Notes under the pieces: generated by a model
Told to the model about the DNA's origin: nothing
Database searches by the model: none
Seen by the model: only the letters and a program-made list of their open reading frames with translations
Part shown: positions 55,858-64,000 of the stretch, in pieces
How positions within the stretch are numbered: position 1 is the first letter of the stretch
How the letters are laid out: every line of letters starts with the position of its first letter
Made by a program: the position numbers and the translations under genes
Assembly (NCBI GenBank): GCA_902597895.1
Contig: CACJZM010000002.1
Span: forward strand, 1-64,000
Source of the DNA: an uncultured Pelagibacteraceae bacterium
GTDB lineage: Bacteria; Pseudomonadota; Alphaproteobacteria; Pelagibacterales; Pelagibacteraceae
Reading direction: 5' to 3'
DNA length: 64,000 nt

Positions 55858-58437
55858 ATGCAAGATAACCAAATCTCTAAAGATAAAAATATAAAATCTA
55901 TTTCAATGTATGATGAAATGAGTTCGTCATATCTATCTTATGCCATGAGTGTAATTATAAGTAGAGCTTTACCTGATGTAAGAGATGGACTCAAACCTGT
56001 ACATAGAAGAATTATTTATGCTATGCATAAAGGTGGTTTTGATTGGTCTAAACAATTCAGAAAATCAGCAAGAATAGTAGGAGATGTAATTGGTAAATAT
56101 CATCCACATGGTGATCAAGCTGTTTATGATGCTTTAGTAAGAATGGTTCAAGAATTTTCTATGAGTCAGCCACTAATTGATGGTCAAGGAAATTTTGGCT
56201 CAATTGATGGTGACCCACCAGCAGCAATGAGGTATACCGAAACCAGATTAGCAAAAATTTCACAACATTTAATTGATGAAATTGAAAAAAATACAGTTGA
56301 GTTTAAGAGTAACTATGACGAAACAGAAAAAGAGCCAACAGTCCTTCCAGCTCAATATCCAAATTTATTAGTAAATGGAGCAGGAGGAATAGCAGTTGGA
56401 ATGGCAACAAGTATACCACCTCATAATTTGGGTGAAGTAATTGACGGAACGTTAGCATTAATAAACAACAAAGATATTAAAATTTCTGAGTTGATGAAAT
56501 TTATTCCAGGACCAGACTTTCCTACAGGAGGAATAATAATTGGAAAAAAAATTATTAAAGAAGGTTATAAATCAGGCAGAGGCTCATTTAAAATTCGTGG
56601 TGATATTAGCGTAGAAAATTTGAAAAATGGTAGAGATAGACTAATTATTTCTTCAATACCTTACCAGGTAAATAAATCCAATCTTAATGAGAGAATTGCA
56701 GAATTGGTAAGAGATAAGAAAATTGAAGGCATAAGAGATATTAGAGATGAATCTAATAGCCAGGGTATTCGAGTTGCTATCGATTTAAGAACTAATGTGG
56801 AGCCTGAAACTATTAAAAGACAACTTTTCAAATATACAACTGTAGAAAGTTCATTTGGATTTAATACACTTGCAATTGTAAACAACAAACCAAAAACTTG
56901 TAATTTAAAAGATTTTTTAGAAAATTTTTTACAGTTTAGGGAAGATGTTGTTATCAAAAAAACAAAATTTGATCTTAAAAAAGCTGAGACAAGAGCACAT
57001 ATACTTATTGGTTTGTCAGTTTCTGTCGAAAATTTGGATAAAATAATAAAAATTATTAGATCATCAAAAAATCCTGATGATGCAAAAAATTCTTTACTTA
57101 AAAATAAATGGAAAATAACAAAATCACAAAAATTTTTAAAGTTAATTGAAAATAAAAAAAGTACGTCCTTTTATTCCTTATCAGCGGAACAAGTGACAGC
57201 TATATTAGAGTTAAGATTACAAAAACTAACTGCCATAGGAATTTCAGAAATAGAAGATGAAATTAATAAACTTTCTAATTTAATCCTCCAACTAAAAAAA
57301 ATTATTAGTTCAAAAAAAGAATTACTTAAAGTGATAAGCGAAGATCTTAAAAATATTAAAGAGAAATTCTCAGTGCCTAGAAGAACAAAGATAATTGATG
57401 CTGTATTAAATTATGATATTGAAGAAACAATTCAAAAAGAAAATGTTATTATTACTGTTACATTGCAAGGCTATATCAAAAGAGGTGCATTAAGCAGTGT
57501 TAAACAACAAAAAAGAGGTGGAAAAGGAAAAACTGGTATAGTTACTAGGGAAGAGGATTCAGTTGTTCAAACCTTATCAGTTAGTACTCATACTCAAGTT
57601 CTTTTCTTTTCGACTGAAGGTCTAGTATATAGATTGAAAGGTTGGAAAATACCAGAAGGATCAGCTTCATCAAGAGGAAAATCACTTTTTAATATTTTAC
57701 CATTAAAGAACCATCAATCAATTAGTTCAATTATGCCTTATCCAGAAGAAAGCGAAAACAATAAAAAATTACATATAATATTTGCTACTGCCAAAGGTAA
57801 AATAAGAAAAAATAATTTAGATGATTTTTCATCAATTAATACGAGTGGTAAAATTGCAATGAAGTTAGATAATGACGATAAAATTGTAGGTGTAAAAATT
57901 TGTATCGATGATCAAGATATAATTTTAAGCACTAAGTTAGGAAAATGTATTAGATTTGAATCAAAAAAACTTAGAGTTTTTAAAGGCAGGTCCTCAAAGG
58001 GAATTAGAGGAATAAATTTGCAAGAAAACGATAGTATAGTTTCACTTTCAATACTTGATCATGATGATACTAAAAAAAATGGAAAAATTAGTAAAACTGA
58101 TAAATCAGAAAAATTAGCAAAAGAAAATTACATCCTCTCAATAACTGAAAATGGATTTGGTAAAAGAACATCTCATTATGAATATAGAGTTACAAATAGA
58201 GGAGGAAAAGGAATCATAGGTATCATTAACTCTTCAAGAAATGGAAATATTTCATCGTCATTTCCTGTAAATGAAGGTGATGATGTGCTTATTTCAACAA
58301 ATAAAGGAAGAGTAATCAGAACAGCAGTTAAAGAAATAAGAATTGCTGGTAGAAATACTCAAGGTGTTAGAATTATTAAGTTATCTGGTGAAGAAAAAGT
58401 TGTTTCAGCAATTAAAATTGATGATAATTTGAAATAA
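55858..58437 (+). CDS. gyrA: DNA gyrase subunit A
   Basis: Breakage-reunion subunit of gyrase. The N-terminal domain contains [33 protein letters not shown] and the catalytic tyrosine Tyr126 in [13 protein letters not shown]-terminal beta-pinwheel carries the GyrA-box-like motif [11 protein letters not shown], which separates it from ParC. At 859 residues it is normal. The position equal to E. coli Ser83 is Gln87 here, and Asp91 is kept. It overlaps coaD by one base. Confidence 0.96.
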   Translation: MQDNQISKDKNIKSISMYDEMSSSYLSYAMSVIISRALPDVRDGLKPVHRRIIYAMHKGGFDWSKQFRKSARIVGDVIGKYHPHGDQAVYDALVRMVQEFSMSQPLIDGQGNFGSIDGDPPAAMRYTETRLAKISQHLIDEIEKNTVEFKSNYDETEKEPTVLPAQYPNLLVNGAGGIAVGMATSIPPHNLGEVIDGTLALINNKDIKISELMKFIPGPDFPTGGIIIGKKIIKEGYKSGRGSFKIRGDISVENLKNGRDRLIISSIPYQVNKSNLNERIAELVRDKKIEGIRDIRDESNSQGIRVAIDLRTNVEPETIKRQLFKYTTVESSFGFNTLAIVNNKPKTCNLKDFLENFLQFREDVVIKKTKFDLKKAETRAHILIGLSVSVENLDKIIKIIRSSKNPDDAKNSLLKNKWKITKSQKFLKLIENKKSTSFYSLSAEQVTAILELRLQKLTAIGISEIEDEINKLSNLILQLKKIISSKKELLKVISEDLKNIKEKFSVPRRTKIIDAVLNYDIEETIQKENVIITVTLQGYIKRGALSSVKQQKRGGKGKTGIVTREEDSVVQTLSVSTHTQVLFFSTEGLVYRLKGWKIPEGSASSRGKSLFNILPLKNHQSISSIMPYPEESENNKKLHIIFATAKGKIRKNNLDDFSSINTSGKIAMKLDNDDKIVGVKICIDDQDIILSTKLGKCIRFESKKLRVFKGRSSKGIRGINLQENDSIVSLSILDHDDTKKNGKISKTDKSEKLAKENYILSITENGFGKRTSHYEYRVTNRGGKGIIGIINSSRNGNISSSFPVNEGDDVLISTNKGRVIRTAVKEIRIAGRNTQGVRIIKLSGEEKVVSAIKIDDNLK

Positions 58438-58931
58438 TGAAAAAAATTGCTATTTATCCAGGTACATTCGATCCTATAACATATGGACATATTGATGTTA
58501 TACAAAAAGCATTAAAAATATTTGATAATATAGTTGTTGCTATATCTGATAGTAAACAAAAAAATCAACTTTTTTCTGTTGATGAAAGAATTGATATAGT
58601 TAATCGTGCATTATTCTTTGATCTAAAATTAAAAAGAAGCAAAATAAAAATAATTTCATTTAATTCTTTAACAACAAGACTGTGTAAAAAATTTAATTCA
58701 AAAATAATTTTGCGAGGATTAAGAGCAGTTTCTGACTTTGAGTATGAATTTCAATTAGCAGGAATGAATAGAAAATTAGATAACGATATCGAAACTATTT
58801 TTTTAATGTCAGATGTTAAAAACCAGATAATTTCATCTAGGTTAATAAAGGAAGTTGTTGAATTAAAGGGAAATATTAAAAATTTCACAACAAAAAGTAC
58901 TATAAAATCGCTAAAAAAAAAATATGAGTAA
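58437..58931 (+). CDS. coaD: Phosphopantetheine adenylyltransferase
   Basis: Penultimate enzyme of coenzyme A synthesis, 164 residues. It has the nucleotidyltransferase motif YPGTFDPITYGHID (TxGH as TYGH), ILRGLRAVSDFEYEFQLAGMN and the C-terminal ISSRLIKEVVELKGNI. It overlaps gyrA by one base and the cyclophilin gene by 8 bp, the usual alphaproteobacterial order. Confidence 0.95.
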   Translation: MKKIAIYPGTFDPITYGHIDVIQKALKIFDNIVVAISDSKQKNQLFSVDERIDIVNRALFFDLKLKRSKIKIISFNSLTTRLCKKFNSKIILRGLRAVSDFEYEFQLAGMNRKLDNDIETIFLMSDVKNQIISSRLIKEVVELKGNIKNFTTKSTIKSLKKKYE

Positions 58932-59481
58932 GTTTTTTTTTTATATCTTTATTTTTTTTTATTTTTTAACTAACAATATAAACGCACAGGAGAATATAAT
59001 GATTTTAAAATTAAAAGACGGAGATGTAGTAATTGAACTTTTTCCAGATGTAGCCCCAAAACATGTTGAGAGAATTAAAAAGTTAGCTAATGATGGATTA
59101 TACGACAATGTTGTATTTCATAGAGTTATAGATGGATTTATGGCTCAAACAGGAGATGTCAGATTTGGCAATTCATCAAACAATAATTTTGATTTAAATA
59201 AAGCTGGTATGGGTGGATCTAACCTGCCAGATTTACCTGCTGAATTTAATGATTTGCCTCATGAAAGAGGAACAGTATCAATGGCAAGATCTTCTGATCC
59301 AAATAGTGCTAACAGTCAATTTTTTATTTGTTTTAAGCCAGCTCCTTTTTTAGATAGACAATATACAGTATTTGGAAAAGTCGTTGAGGGAATGGATTAC
59401 GTTGATAGTATTAAAAGAGGTGATGGACAGAATGGTGCGGTTTCAAATCCTGATAAGATTATCAGTTTTAAATCTAAATAA
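58924..59481 (+). CDS. Cyclophilin-type peptidyl-prolyl isomerase with signal peptide
   Basis: Proline isomerase of 185 residues. The first 21 residues are a hydrophobic signal sequence (ending NINA), so the full product should be periplasmic. The cyclophilin core has YDNVVFHRVIDGFMAQTGD, NDLPHERGTVSMARSSDPNSANSQFFI and GKVVEGMDYV. An in-frame ATG at 58999 with AGGAG six bases upstream could also give a cytoplasmic form starting MILKLKDGD. It lies between coaD and tgt. Confidence 0.92.
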   Translation: MSKFFFYIFIFFYFLTNNINAQENIMILKLKDGDVVIELFPDVAPKHVERIKKLANDGLYDNVVFHRVIDGFMAQTGDVRFGNSSNNNFDLNKAGMGGSNLPDLPAEFNDLPHERGTVSMARSSDPNSANSQFFICFKPAPFLDRQYTVFGKVVEGMDYVDSIKRGDGQNGAVSNPDKIISFKSK

Positions 59482-59497
59482 AAAAAATAATATTTAA

Positions 59498-60610
59498 ATG
59501 GAAAATGATAAGTTTTCTTTTAAATTATTAAAATCATCTAACGAATTTAGACGTGGTGTAATTAAAACTCCTAGAGGAGAGATAAACACACCTGTTTTTA
59601 TGCCGGTTGGAACACAAGCAACTGTTAAAGGTGTCTTTATTGATGATATAATTAAAACAGGTAGTCAAATTATCTTATCTAATACTTATCATTTAATGTT
59701 AAGACCAGGTGTTGAAAGAATATCTTCAGTTGGAGGTTTGCATGAATTTATGAATTGTAAACTTCCAATCTTAACAGACTCTGGTGGATACCAAGTTATG
59801 TCATTATCTAAACTAAATAAAATAGACAGAAAATTAGGAGCAATATTTAAATCACATATCGATGGAAAAGAATATATTCTTAGTCCTGAAGAGAGTATTA
59901 AAATTCAAAAAGGATTAAATTCGGACATTTTAATGGTTATGGATGAATGTCCAAAAAAAACTAAAGATTATGAAAAAATAAAACTATCAATGGATCTATC
60001 AACAGAGTGGGCTATGAGATCCAAATATGAATTTGGAAATAATCCAAAAAAAGCTTTATTTGGTATAGTACAAGGTGGTCTATTTAATGATTTGAGAAAA
60101 ACTTCTTTGGAAGAACTTCAAAAAATAGGTTTTGATGGTTATGCAGTAGGAGGTTTGGCCGTTGGAGAAACACAGACTGAAATGTTTAAAGTTCTCAACA
60201 ATATTGTTCCAATGATGCCAAAAGACAAACCAAGATACTTAATGGGTGTTGGCACTCCATCTGACATTTTAGGTGCAGTTAAAAGAGGTATAGATATGTT
60301 CGATTGTGTTATGCCCACAAGATCTGGTAGAACAGGTTTGGCGTTTACTTGGGAAGGAAGAGTAAATATTAGAAATTCTAAATATAAAAATGATAACACT
60401 CCATTAGATAATAAAACTTCAAAATTTAATTTAAACAAATATACAAAGAATTATTTAAATCATTTATTTAATACAAACGAAATGCTTGGTTCAATGTTGT
60501 TAACTTTGCACAATATAAATTTCTACCAAGAGTTAATGGGACAAATTAGATATCATATAGAAAATGGCAGTTTTCTTAAATTTCATGATCGATATTTCAA
60601 TAAAATATAA
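59498..60610 (+). CDS. tgt: Queuine tRNA-ribosyltransferase (Tgt) lacking the zinc cysteines
   Basis: Base-exchange enzyme that replaces guanine 34 in GUN-anticodon tRNAs (Asp, Asn, His, Tyr) with a queuosine precursor. Active-site parts are present: ILTDSGGYQVMSL, GIVQGG and DMFDCVMPTRSGRTG. The structural zinc motif C-x-C-x2-C-x25-H near the C-terminus is broken: the aligned positions are Thr307, Lys309 and Leu312, while His338 remains. At 370 residues it is otherwise full length. queA, usually just before tgt in alphaproteobacteria, is not here. Confidence 0.93.
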   Translation: MENDKFSFKLLKSSNEFRRGVIKTPRGEINTPVFMPVGTQATVKGVFIDDIIKTGSQIILSNTYHLMLRPGVERISSVGGLHEFMNCKLPILTDSGGYQVMSLSKLNKIDRKLGAIFKSHIDGKEYILSPEESIKIQKGLNSDILMVMDECPKKTKDYEKIKLSMDLSTEWAMRSKYEFGNNPKKALFGIVQGGLFNDLRKTSLEELQKIGFDGYAVGGLAVGETQTEMFKVLNNIVPMMPKDKPRYLMGVGTPSDILGAVKRGIDMFDCVMPTRSGRTGLAFTWEGRVNIRNSKYKNDNTPLDNKTSKFNLNKYTKNYLNHLFNTNEMLGSMLLTLHNINFYQELMGQIRYHIENGSFLKFHDRYFNKI

Positions 60611-60658
60611 TTTAACAGATTGATTATTGAAAAAAAATGAATATAAGAAAGTTTTAGT

Positions 60659-60734
<76 letters not shown>

Positions 60735-60735
60735 T

Positions 60736-60774
60736 TATTAGATTATCAAAGATTAATTGGTGGATAATCTAATA
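60736..60774. terminator. 12-bp inverted repeat between tRNA-Lys and the M48 gene
   Basis: Perfect arms TATTAGATTATC and GATAATCTAATA with a 15-nt loop begin two bases after the tRNA-Lys CCA and span the last codons and stop of the convergent M48 gene. It may end transcription from both sides, although no long T run follows on the tRNA side. Confidence 0.45.
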
Positions 60775-61570
60775 TAATATTGTTCGTCCACTCATTTATT
60801 TTTTTAATCCTGTTATCCGGGGAAGGGTGCGTACTCATAAATTGTGGGGGTTCTTTACCTTTGTTTGCTTCTTTCATTCTTTCCCAAATTTTTGGAGTCT
60901 CTCTTATATCATAACCAGAAAGAGACGAAAAAATTAAACCTAGATAATCAGCCTCTGACTCTTGCTTTCTATTAAATGGATTCATTATTCCTATTTGTGA
61001 TAATAAACCAACAGTATCCATTCCTGTAGCTTGGTTTACTTTAGACAAACTTCCACCTGTAGCTATATCAAAAATAGTTGTACCAGTTCTTAATAGAACG
61101 CCTCGACTTGCTCTTTCAACTGAGTGTTTGGCCACAGCATGTGCAATTTCGTGACCCATTACTGCTGCTAATCCATCTCTATTTTTTGTAACATCTAGTA
61201 TTCCAGTGTAAACTGCAATCTTGCCTCCAGGCATGCACCATGCATTTTTAACTTTTTTATTTTCAATTAATATATATTCCCAATTAAATCCTAATGTTGG
61301 ATCTTTAATATTTGTTCTATCAAAATACTCAGCAATTGAATTTTCCATTCTTTTACCAATATCTTTTATTTCATTAAGTTGACCAATATCATCACTAAGC
61401 TTCTCTTTACTTTTTACTTTTTCGTAAATTTGAGCTGCTTGTGCATTTAGATTGGCTTCTGGAATTATTTTTAATTGTTTTCTTTCAGTTATAGGAACAG
61501 ATGAACAAGAACTTATTCCAATTGTCAAACATCCACAACCTAAATACTGTAAAAAAAATCTTCTATCCAT
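60746..61570 (-). CDS. M48-family metalloprotease, predicted Tat-exported lipoprotein
   Basis: Zinc metallopeptidase of 274 residues. The catalytic motif is HEIAHAVAKH (His140, Glu141, His144), with a further glutamate in ESEADYLGL. The N-terminus MDRRFFLQYLGCGCLTIGIS has a twin-arginine pair followed by a lipobox ISSC (Cys22), so it is probably exported folded through Tat and lipid-anchored. Related periplasmic M48 proteins (BepA/LoiP type) take part in outer-membrane quality control. It is convergent with tRNA-Lys. Confidence 0.85.
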   Translation of the reverse strand: MDRRFFLQYLGCGCLTIGISSCSSVPITERKQLKIIPEANLNAQAAQIYEKVKSKEKLSDDIGQLNEIKDIGKRMENSIAEYFDRTNIKDPTLGFNWEYILIENKKVKNAWCMPGGKIAVYTGILDVTKNRDGLAAVMGHEIAHAVAKHSVERASRGVLLRTGTTIFDIATGGSLSKVNQATGMDTVGLLSQIGIMNPFNRKQESEADYLGLIFSSLSGYDIRETPKIWERMKEANKGKEPPQFMSTHPSPDNRIKKINEWTNNIILDYPPINL

Positions 61571-61674
61571 TATAAATCAATCTATTTTAATAAAAATTCA
61601 TTAAATTAAGGTATTAATGTATATGATATGCTCGATTTAATCAAAATATTTGCTATATAGTAATAATTAAACAT

Positions 61675-62292
61675 ATGGCAAAATCTAAAAAAAAAATTTC
61701 TATATTTAATAAATTAAGAAACTATTTCTTTGCTGGAATTGTTGTTTTAGTTCCTATAGGTTTTACATTATATTTAACTATATTTCTAATTTCTGTTTCA
61801 TCTAATATAATTCCTAAAGAAATAAATCCTAACAACTATCTTCCATTTTCAATACCTGGTCTAGAAATTTTGTTATCAGTAATATTCATTACTATTGTTG
61901 GTGGATTATCTGTTTCATTTATCGGGAAAAAATTTCTAACAATTCTTAATGATTTGTTAAAAAAAATTCCTGTCTTAAGGACTATATACTCTGCGATTGG
62001 TCAAATGACAGAGTCTTTTACTAGCAATAAAGGAAAAAAGAAAAGCGTTGTTCTAATTGAGTATCCAAGAAAAGGTTCATGGGCTGTTGGATTTGCAACA
62101 AAAGAAAACAAAAGCCAAATAAGTAAAAAAACAAATAGAAATTTAATTAATGTATTTGTGCCTACAACACCAAATCCTACAAGTGGATTTTTACTTATGT
62201 TTCCAAAAGAAGAGGTTATTTATTTAGATATGACTTTTGAAGAAGCTTCAAAGTTTATAGTGTCAGCTGGAACTTCTAATCCAAAAAATTAA
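61675..62292 (+). CDS. DUF502 family membrane protein
   Basis: A 205-residue protein with two membrane helices (FFAGIVVLVPIGFTLYLTIF and LLSVIFITIVGGLSVSFIG) and the family's C-terminal block FVPTTPNPTSGFLLMFPKEE followed by MTFEEASKFIVSAG. The function of DUF502 is not established. Its place next to recG is common in alphaproteobacteria. Its end overlaps the convergent recG by 4 bp. Confidence 0.88.
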   Translation: MAKSKKKISIFNKLRNYFFAGIVVLVPIGFTLYLTIFLISVSSNIIPKEINPNNYLPFSIPGLEILLSVIFITIVGGLSVSFIGKKFLTILNDLLKKIPVLRTIYSAIGQMTESFTSNKGKKKSVVLIEYPRKGSWAVGFATKENKSQISKKTNRNLINVFVPTTPNPTSGFLLMFPKEEVIYLDMTFEEASKFIVSAGTSNPKN

Positions 62293-64000
62293 ACTATATC
62301 ATTTAATATGTCTGCTCTATCATAAAGTTTAAGCAGAGGTATATATTGTTTTAAACTCTCATTGTTGTTTTCTATAATTTTAATTTCTTTCTCTGCTAAT
62401 ATGAATAAATCCTCATTAATAACGGGATCTGCTAGTCTAAAATTCTTTATGCCGCTTTGTTTGAAACCAAGCAAATCACCATAGCCTCTTAACTTCATAT
62501 CCTCTTCAGAAATTTTAAATCCATCGTTAGTACTTTTCAAAATTTTTATTCTTTTTCTTGCATTTTCACTTATACTTTCTTTTAAAATTAATATGCAAAA
62601 TGACTCTTTATTACCTCTACCAACTCTTCCTCTGAGCTGATGAAGTTGTGAGAGTCCAAACTTATTTGCATTTTCAATTATTATTACTGTTGCATTAGGA
62701 AAGTCTATTCCAACTTCAATTACAGTTGTAGAAACCAATATATCAATTTTTTTATTTAAAAAGTTTAATAAAATTTTATTTTTTTCTTCTTTATCTAAAA
62801 GCCCATGTAATAAACCAACTCTATTATTAAATTTTTTTTTTAAATTTTCATATCTTTTAACAGAAGACTGGTGATCAACTTTTTTAGACTCTTCAATTAA
62901 TGGACATACCCAAAATATTTGATTTTTTTTAGTAATTTGCGTACTTACAAATTTTATTACATCATTAATTTTATTTTCGATTTTACTGTAGGTTTTAATA
63001 TCTTTTCTATTTTTTGGCTTACTTTTTAATATAGTGACATCCATATCTCCAAAAATAGTCATAATCATTGTTCTAGGTATTGGTGTCGCGGACATAACCA
63101 AAACATCACAATTCTTTCCTCCTTTATCAGATAATTTCTTTCTTTGTTTAACTCCAAATTTATGTTGTTCATCGATAACTATTAAGCCTAAATTACGATA
63201 GATGATTTTTTCTTGAAATAATGAATGAGTTCCTACTAATAGATCAATTTTATTATTTTTTAAATCATTTAAAATTTGTTTTCTTTCAGAATAATCAGTC
63301 TTACTTGTTAAAAGTTTTACTGTAATGTTTTTTCCGAAAAGCTGTTTTGCTAATTCATAATGTTGGATAGCGAGAATTTCTGTTGGTGCCATAAAACTTG
63401 CTTGAAAATTGCTATTTATAACATTTAGACAGCATACTAAAGCTACAATGGTTTTTCCACTACCTACGTCACCTTGTAAAAGTCGAAACATTTTCCGATC
63501 TGAAGATAAATCATTGTTTATGTCATTTATTGCATTTAGTTGATCTTTTGTTAGGTTGAAATTTAATTTTTCTTTGATGTTTTCAAATGGAGTTGAGTTA
63601 AATTTCTTTTTTATTTTTTTTGTTTTCTTGATAGATTTTCTAATATTTGAATTTATCAACATAGTTGAAAATATTTCATCAAAAATAAGTCTATTTAGAA
63701 AATCTCCTTTTTTTTTTATATTTTTTGGGTCATGTAATTGGATTACTGATTTTTTCCAATCGATATAATTAAATTTTTTCAAAATTCTATCACTTAGCCA
63801 CTCGTCTAAATCTGGCAAATTACCCAACACTTCACTTATAACTTTGTTATACATTTTTTGATTTATACCTTCAGTCAAACTATAATTTGAAAAAACTTTT
63901 TTGATTGAATTTGTATCAGATGATATATGTGTAGGATTAGTTATCTGGTATTTTTTTTTGAAGTAACCAATTTTACCACTTATTACTATTTTTCTATTTA
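62289..64000 (-). CDS. recG: RecG, ATP-dependent DNA helicase (5' end beyond the window)
   Basis: Branched-DNA helicase that rescues stalled forks. Visible motifs are LLQGDVGSGKT (Walker A), VIDEQHKFG (DEQH box), VMSATPIPRTM and the C-terminal QLRGRVGRG. The frame stays open to the right edge and encodes part of the OB wedge domain (NRKIVISGKIGYFKKKYQIT, then YSLTEGINQKMYNKV), so about the first 100-150 residues are outside. The TTG at 63878 is internal and not the start. Confidence 0.96.
   Translation of the reverse strand, partial: NRKIVISGKIGYFKKKYQITNPTHISSDTNSIKKVFSNYSLTEGINQKMYNKVISEVLGNLPDLDEWLSDRILKKFNYIDWKKSVIQLHDPKNIKKKGDFLNRLIFDEIFSTMLINSNIRKSIKKTKKIKKKFNSTPFENIKEKLNFNLTKDQLNAINDINNDLSSDRKMFRLLQGDVGSGKTIVALVCCLNVINSNFQASFMAPTEILAIQHYELAKQLFGKNITVKLLTSKTDYSERKQILNDLKNNKIDLLVGTHSLFQEKIIYRNLGLIVIDEQHKFGVKQRKKLSDKGGKNCDVLVMSATPIPRTMIMTIFGDMDVTILKSKPKNRKDIKTYSKIENKINDVIKFVSTQITKKNQIFWVCPLIEESKKVDHQSSVKRYENLKKKFNNRVGLLHGLLDKEEKNKILLNFLNKKIDILVSTTVIEVGIDFPNATVIIIENANKFGLSQLHQLRGRVGRGNKESFCILILKESISENARKRIKILKSTNDGFKISEEDMKLRGYGDLLGFKQSGIKNFRLADPVINEDLFILAEKEIKIIENNNESLKQYIPLLKLYDRADILNDIV

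Noticed and set aside
63856-63880. Apparent start of recG at 63878
   Set aside because: It is an internal TTG; the open frame continues to the window edge and encodes recognisable RecG wedge-domain sequence.

Overview
The window is a gene-dense, very AT-rich stretch with short intergenic gaps and many 1-20 bp gene overlaps. Protein sequences and gene order are alphaproteobacterial: ntrYX-trkAH, aapJQMP, dgt-argS-nagZ-scpAB-tatABC-serS-yajC-secDF, and uvrA|ssb-gyrA-coaD-ppi-tgt. Together with the streamlining this points to a SAR11 (Pelagibacterales) bacterium. I see no mobile element, phage gene, rRNA or CRISPR array. No gene-free stretch exceeds about 300 bases once the tRNAs are counted.

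Layout. 1-7.5 kb: the start of ispD runs off the left edge on the minus strand. Divergent from it is a tightly coupled operon, ntrY-ntrX-trkA-trkH plus a TPR protein of unknown function, combining a two-component system with potassium uptake. 7.6-12.8 kb: tRNA-Arg, the general amino-acid ABC transporter aapJQMP, an XRE-family regulator, and tRNA-Asn and tRNA-Cys on the minus strand. Nine-base half-sites shared by the aapJ leader and the XRE promoter suggest a regulatory link. 12.9-18.4 kb: valS-ilvD-manC, overlapping end to start.

18.4-33.4 kb is a phosphate-stress island. It has a diacylglycerol-kinase-like gene divergent from a PlcP-type metallophosphoesterase and a GT4 glycosyltransferase (phospholipid-to-glycolipid remodelling), then phoR, an unknown exported protein, pstSCAB-phoU-phoB, a SixA-like phosphatase, and ppk-ppx for polyphosphate. 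Direct repeats of TAACA at exact 11-bp spacing, the expected form of a PhoB box, occur before pstS and twice, in opposite orientations, between the kinase and plcP.

33.5-38.8 kb is mostly minus strand: a small lysine-rich protein, a Nudix hydrolase, an aquaporin, an ArsC-type arsenate reductase, a small membrane protein, then zur-znuB-znuC. The zinc-binding protein gene znuA is divergent, with two Zur-like palindromes between them. A weaker Pho-box-like repeat before the arsenate genes hints that arsenate detoxification is co-induced with high-affinity phosphate uptake, which also admits arsenate.

38.9-64 kb is housekeeping: an Ldh2-family oxidoreductase, xthA, an A-type Fe-S carrier, dgt, argS, nagZ, scpAB, tatABC, serS, yajC-secDF, a PuuD-like membrane protein, uvrA, ssb, gyrA, coaD, a cyclophilin, tgt, tRNA-Lys, an M48 protease with a Tat-lipoprotein signal, a DUF502 protein and most of recG, which runs off the right edge. 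The sequence-level oddities most worth checking are an NtrX lacking the sigma-54 GAFTGA loop, a Tgt that has lost all three zinc cysteines and has no neighbouring queA, the opposed Pho boxes, and the unknown exported protein between phoR and pstS.
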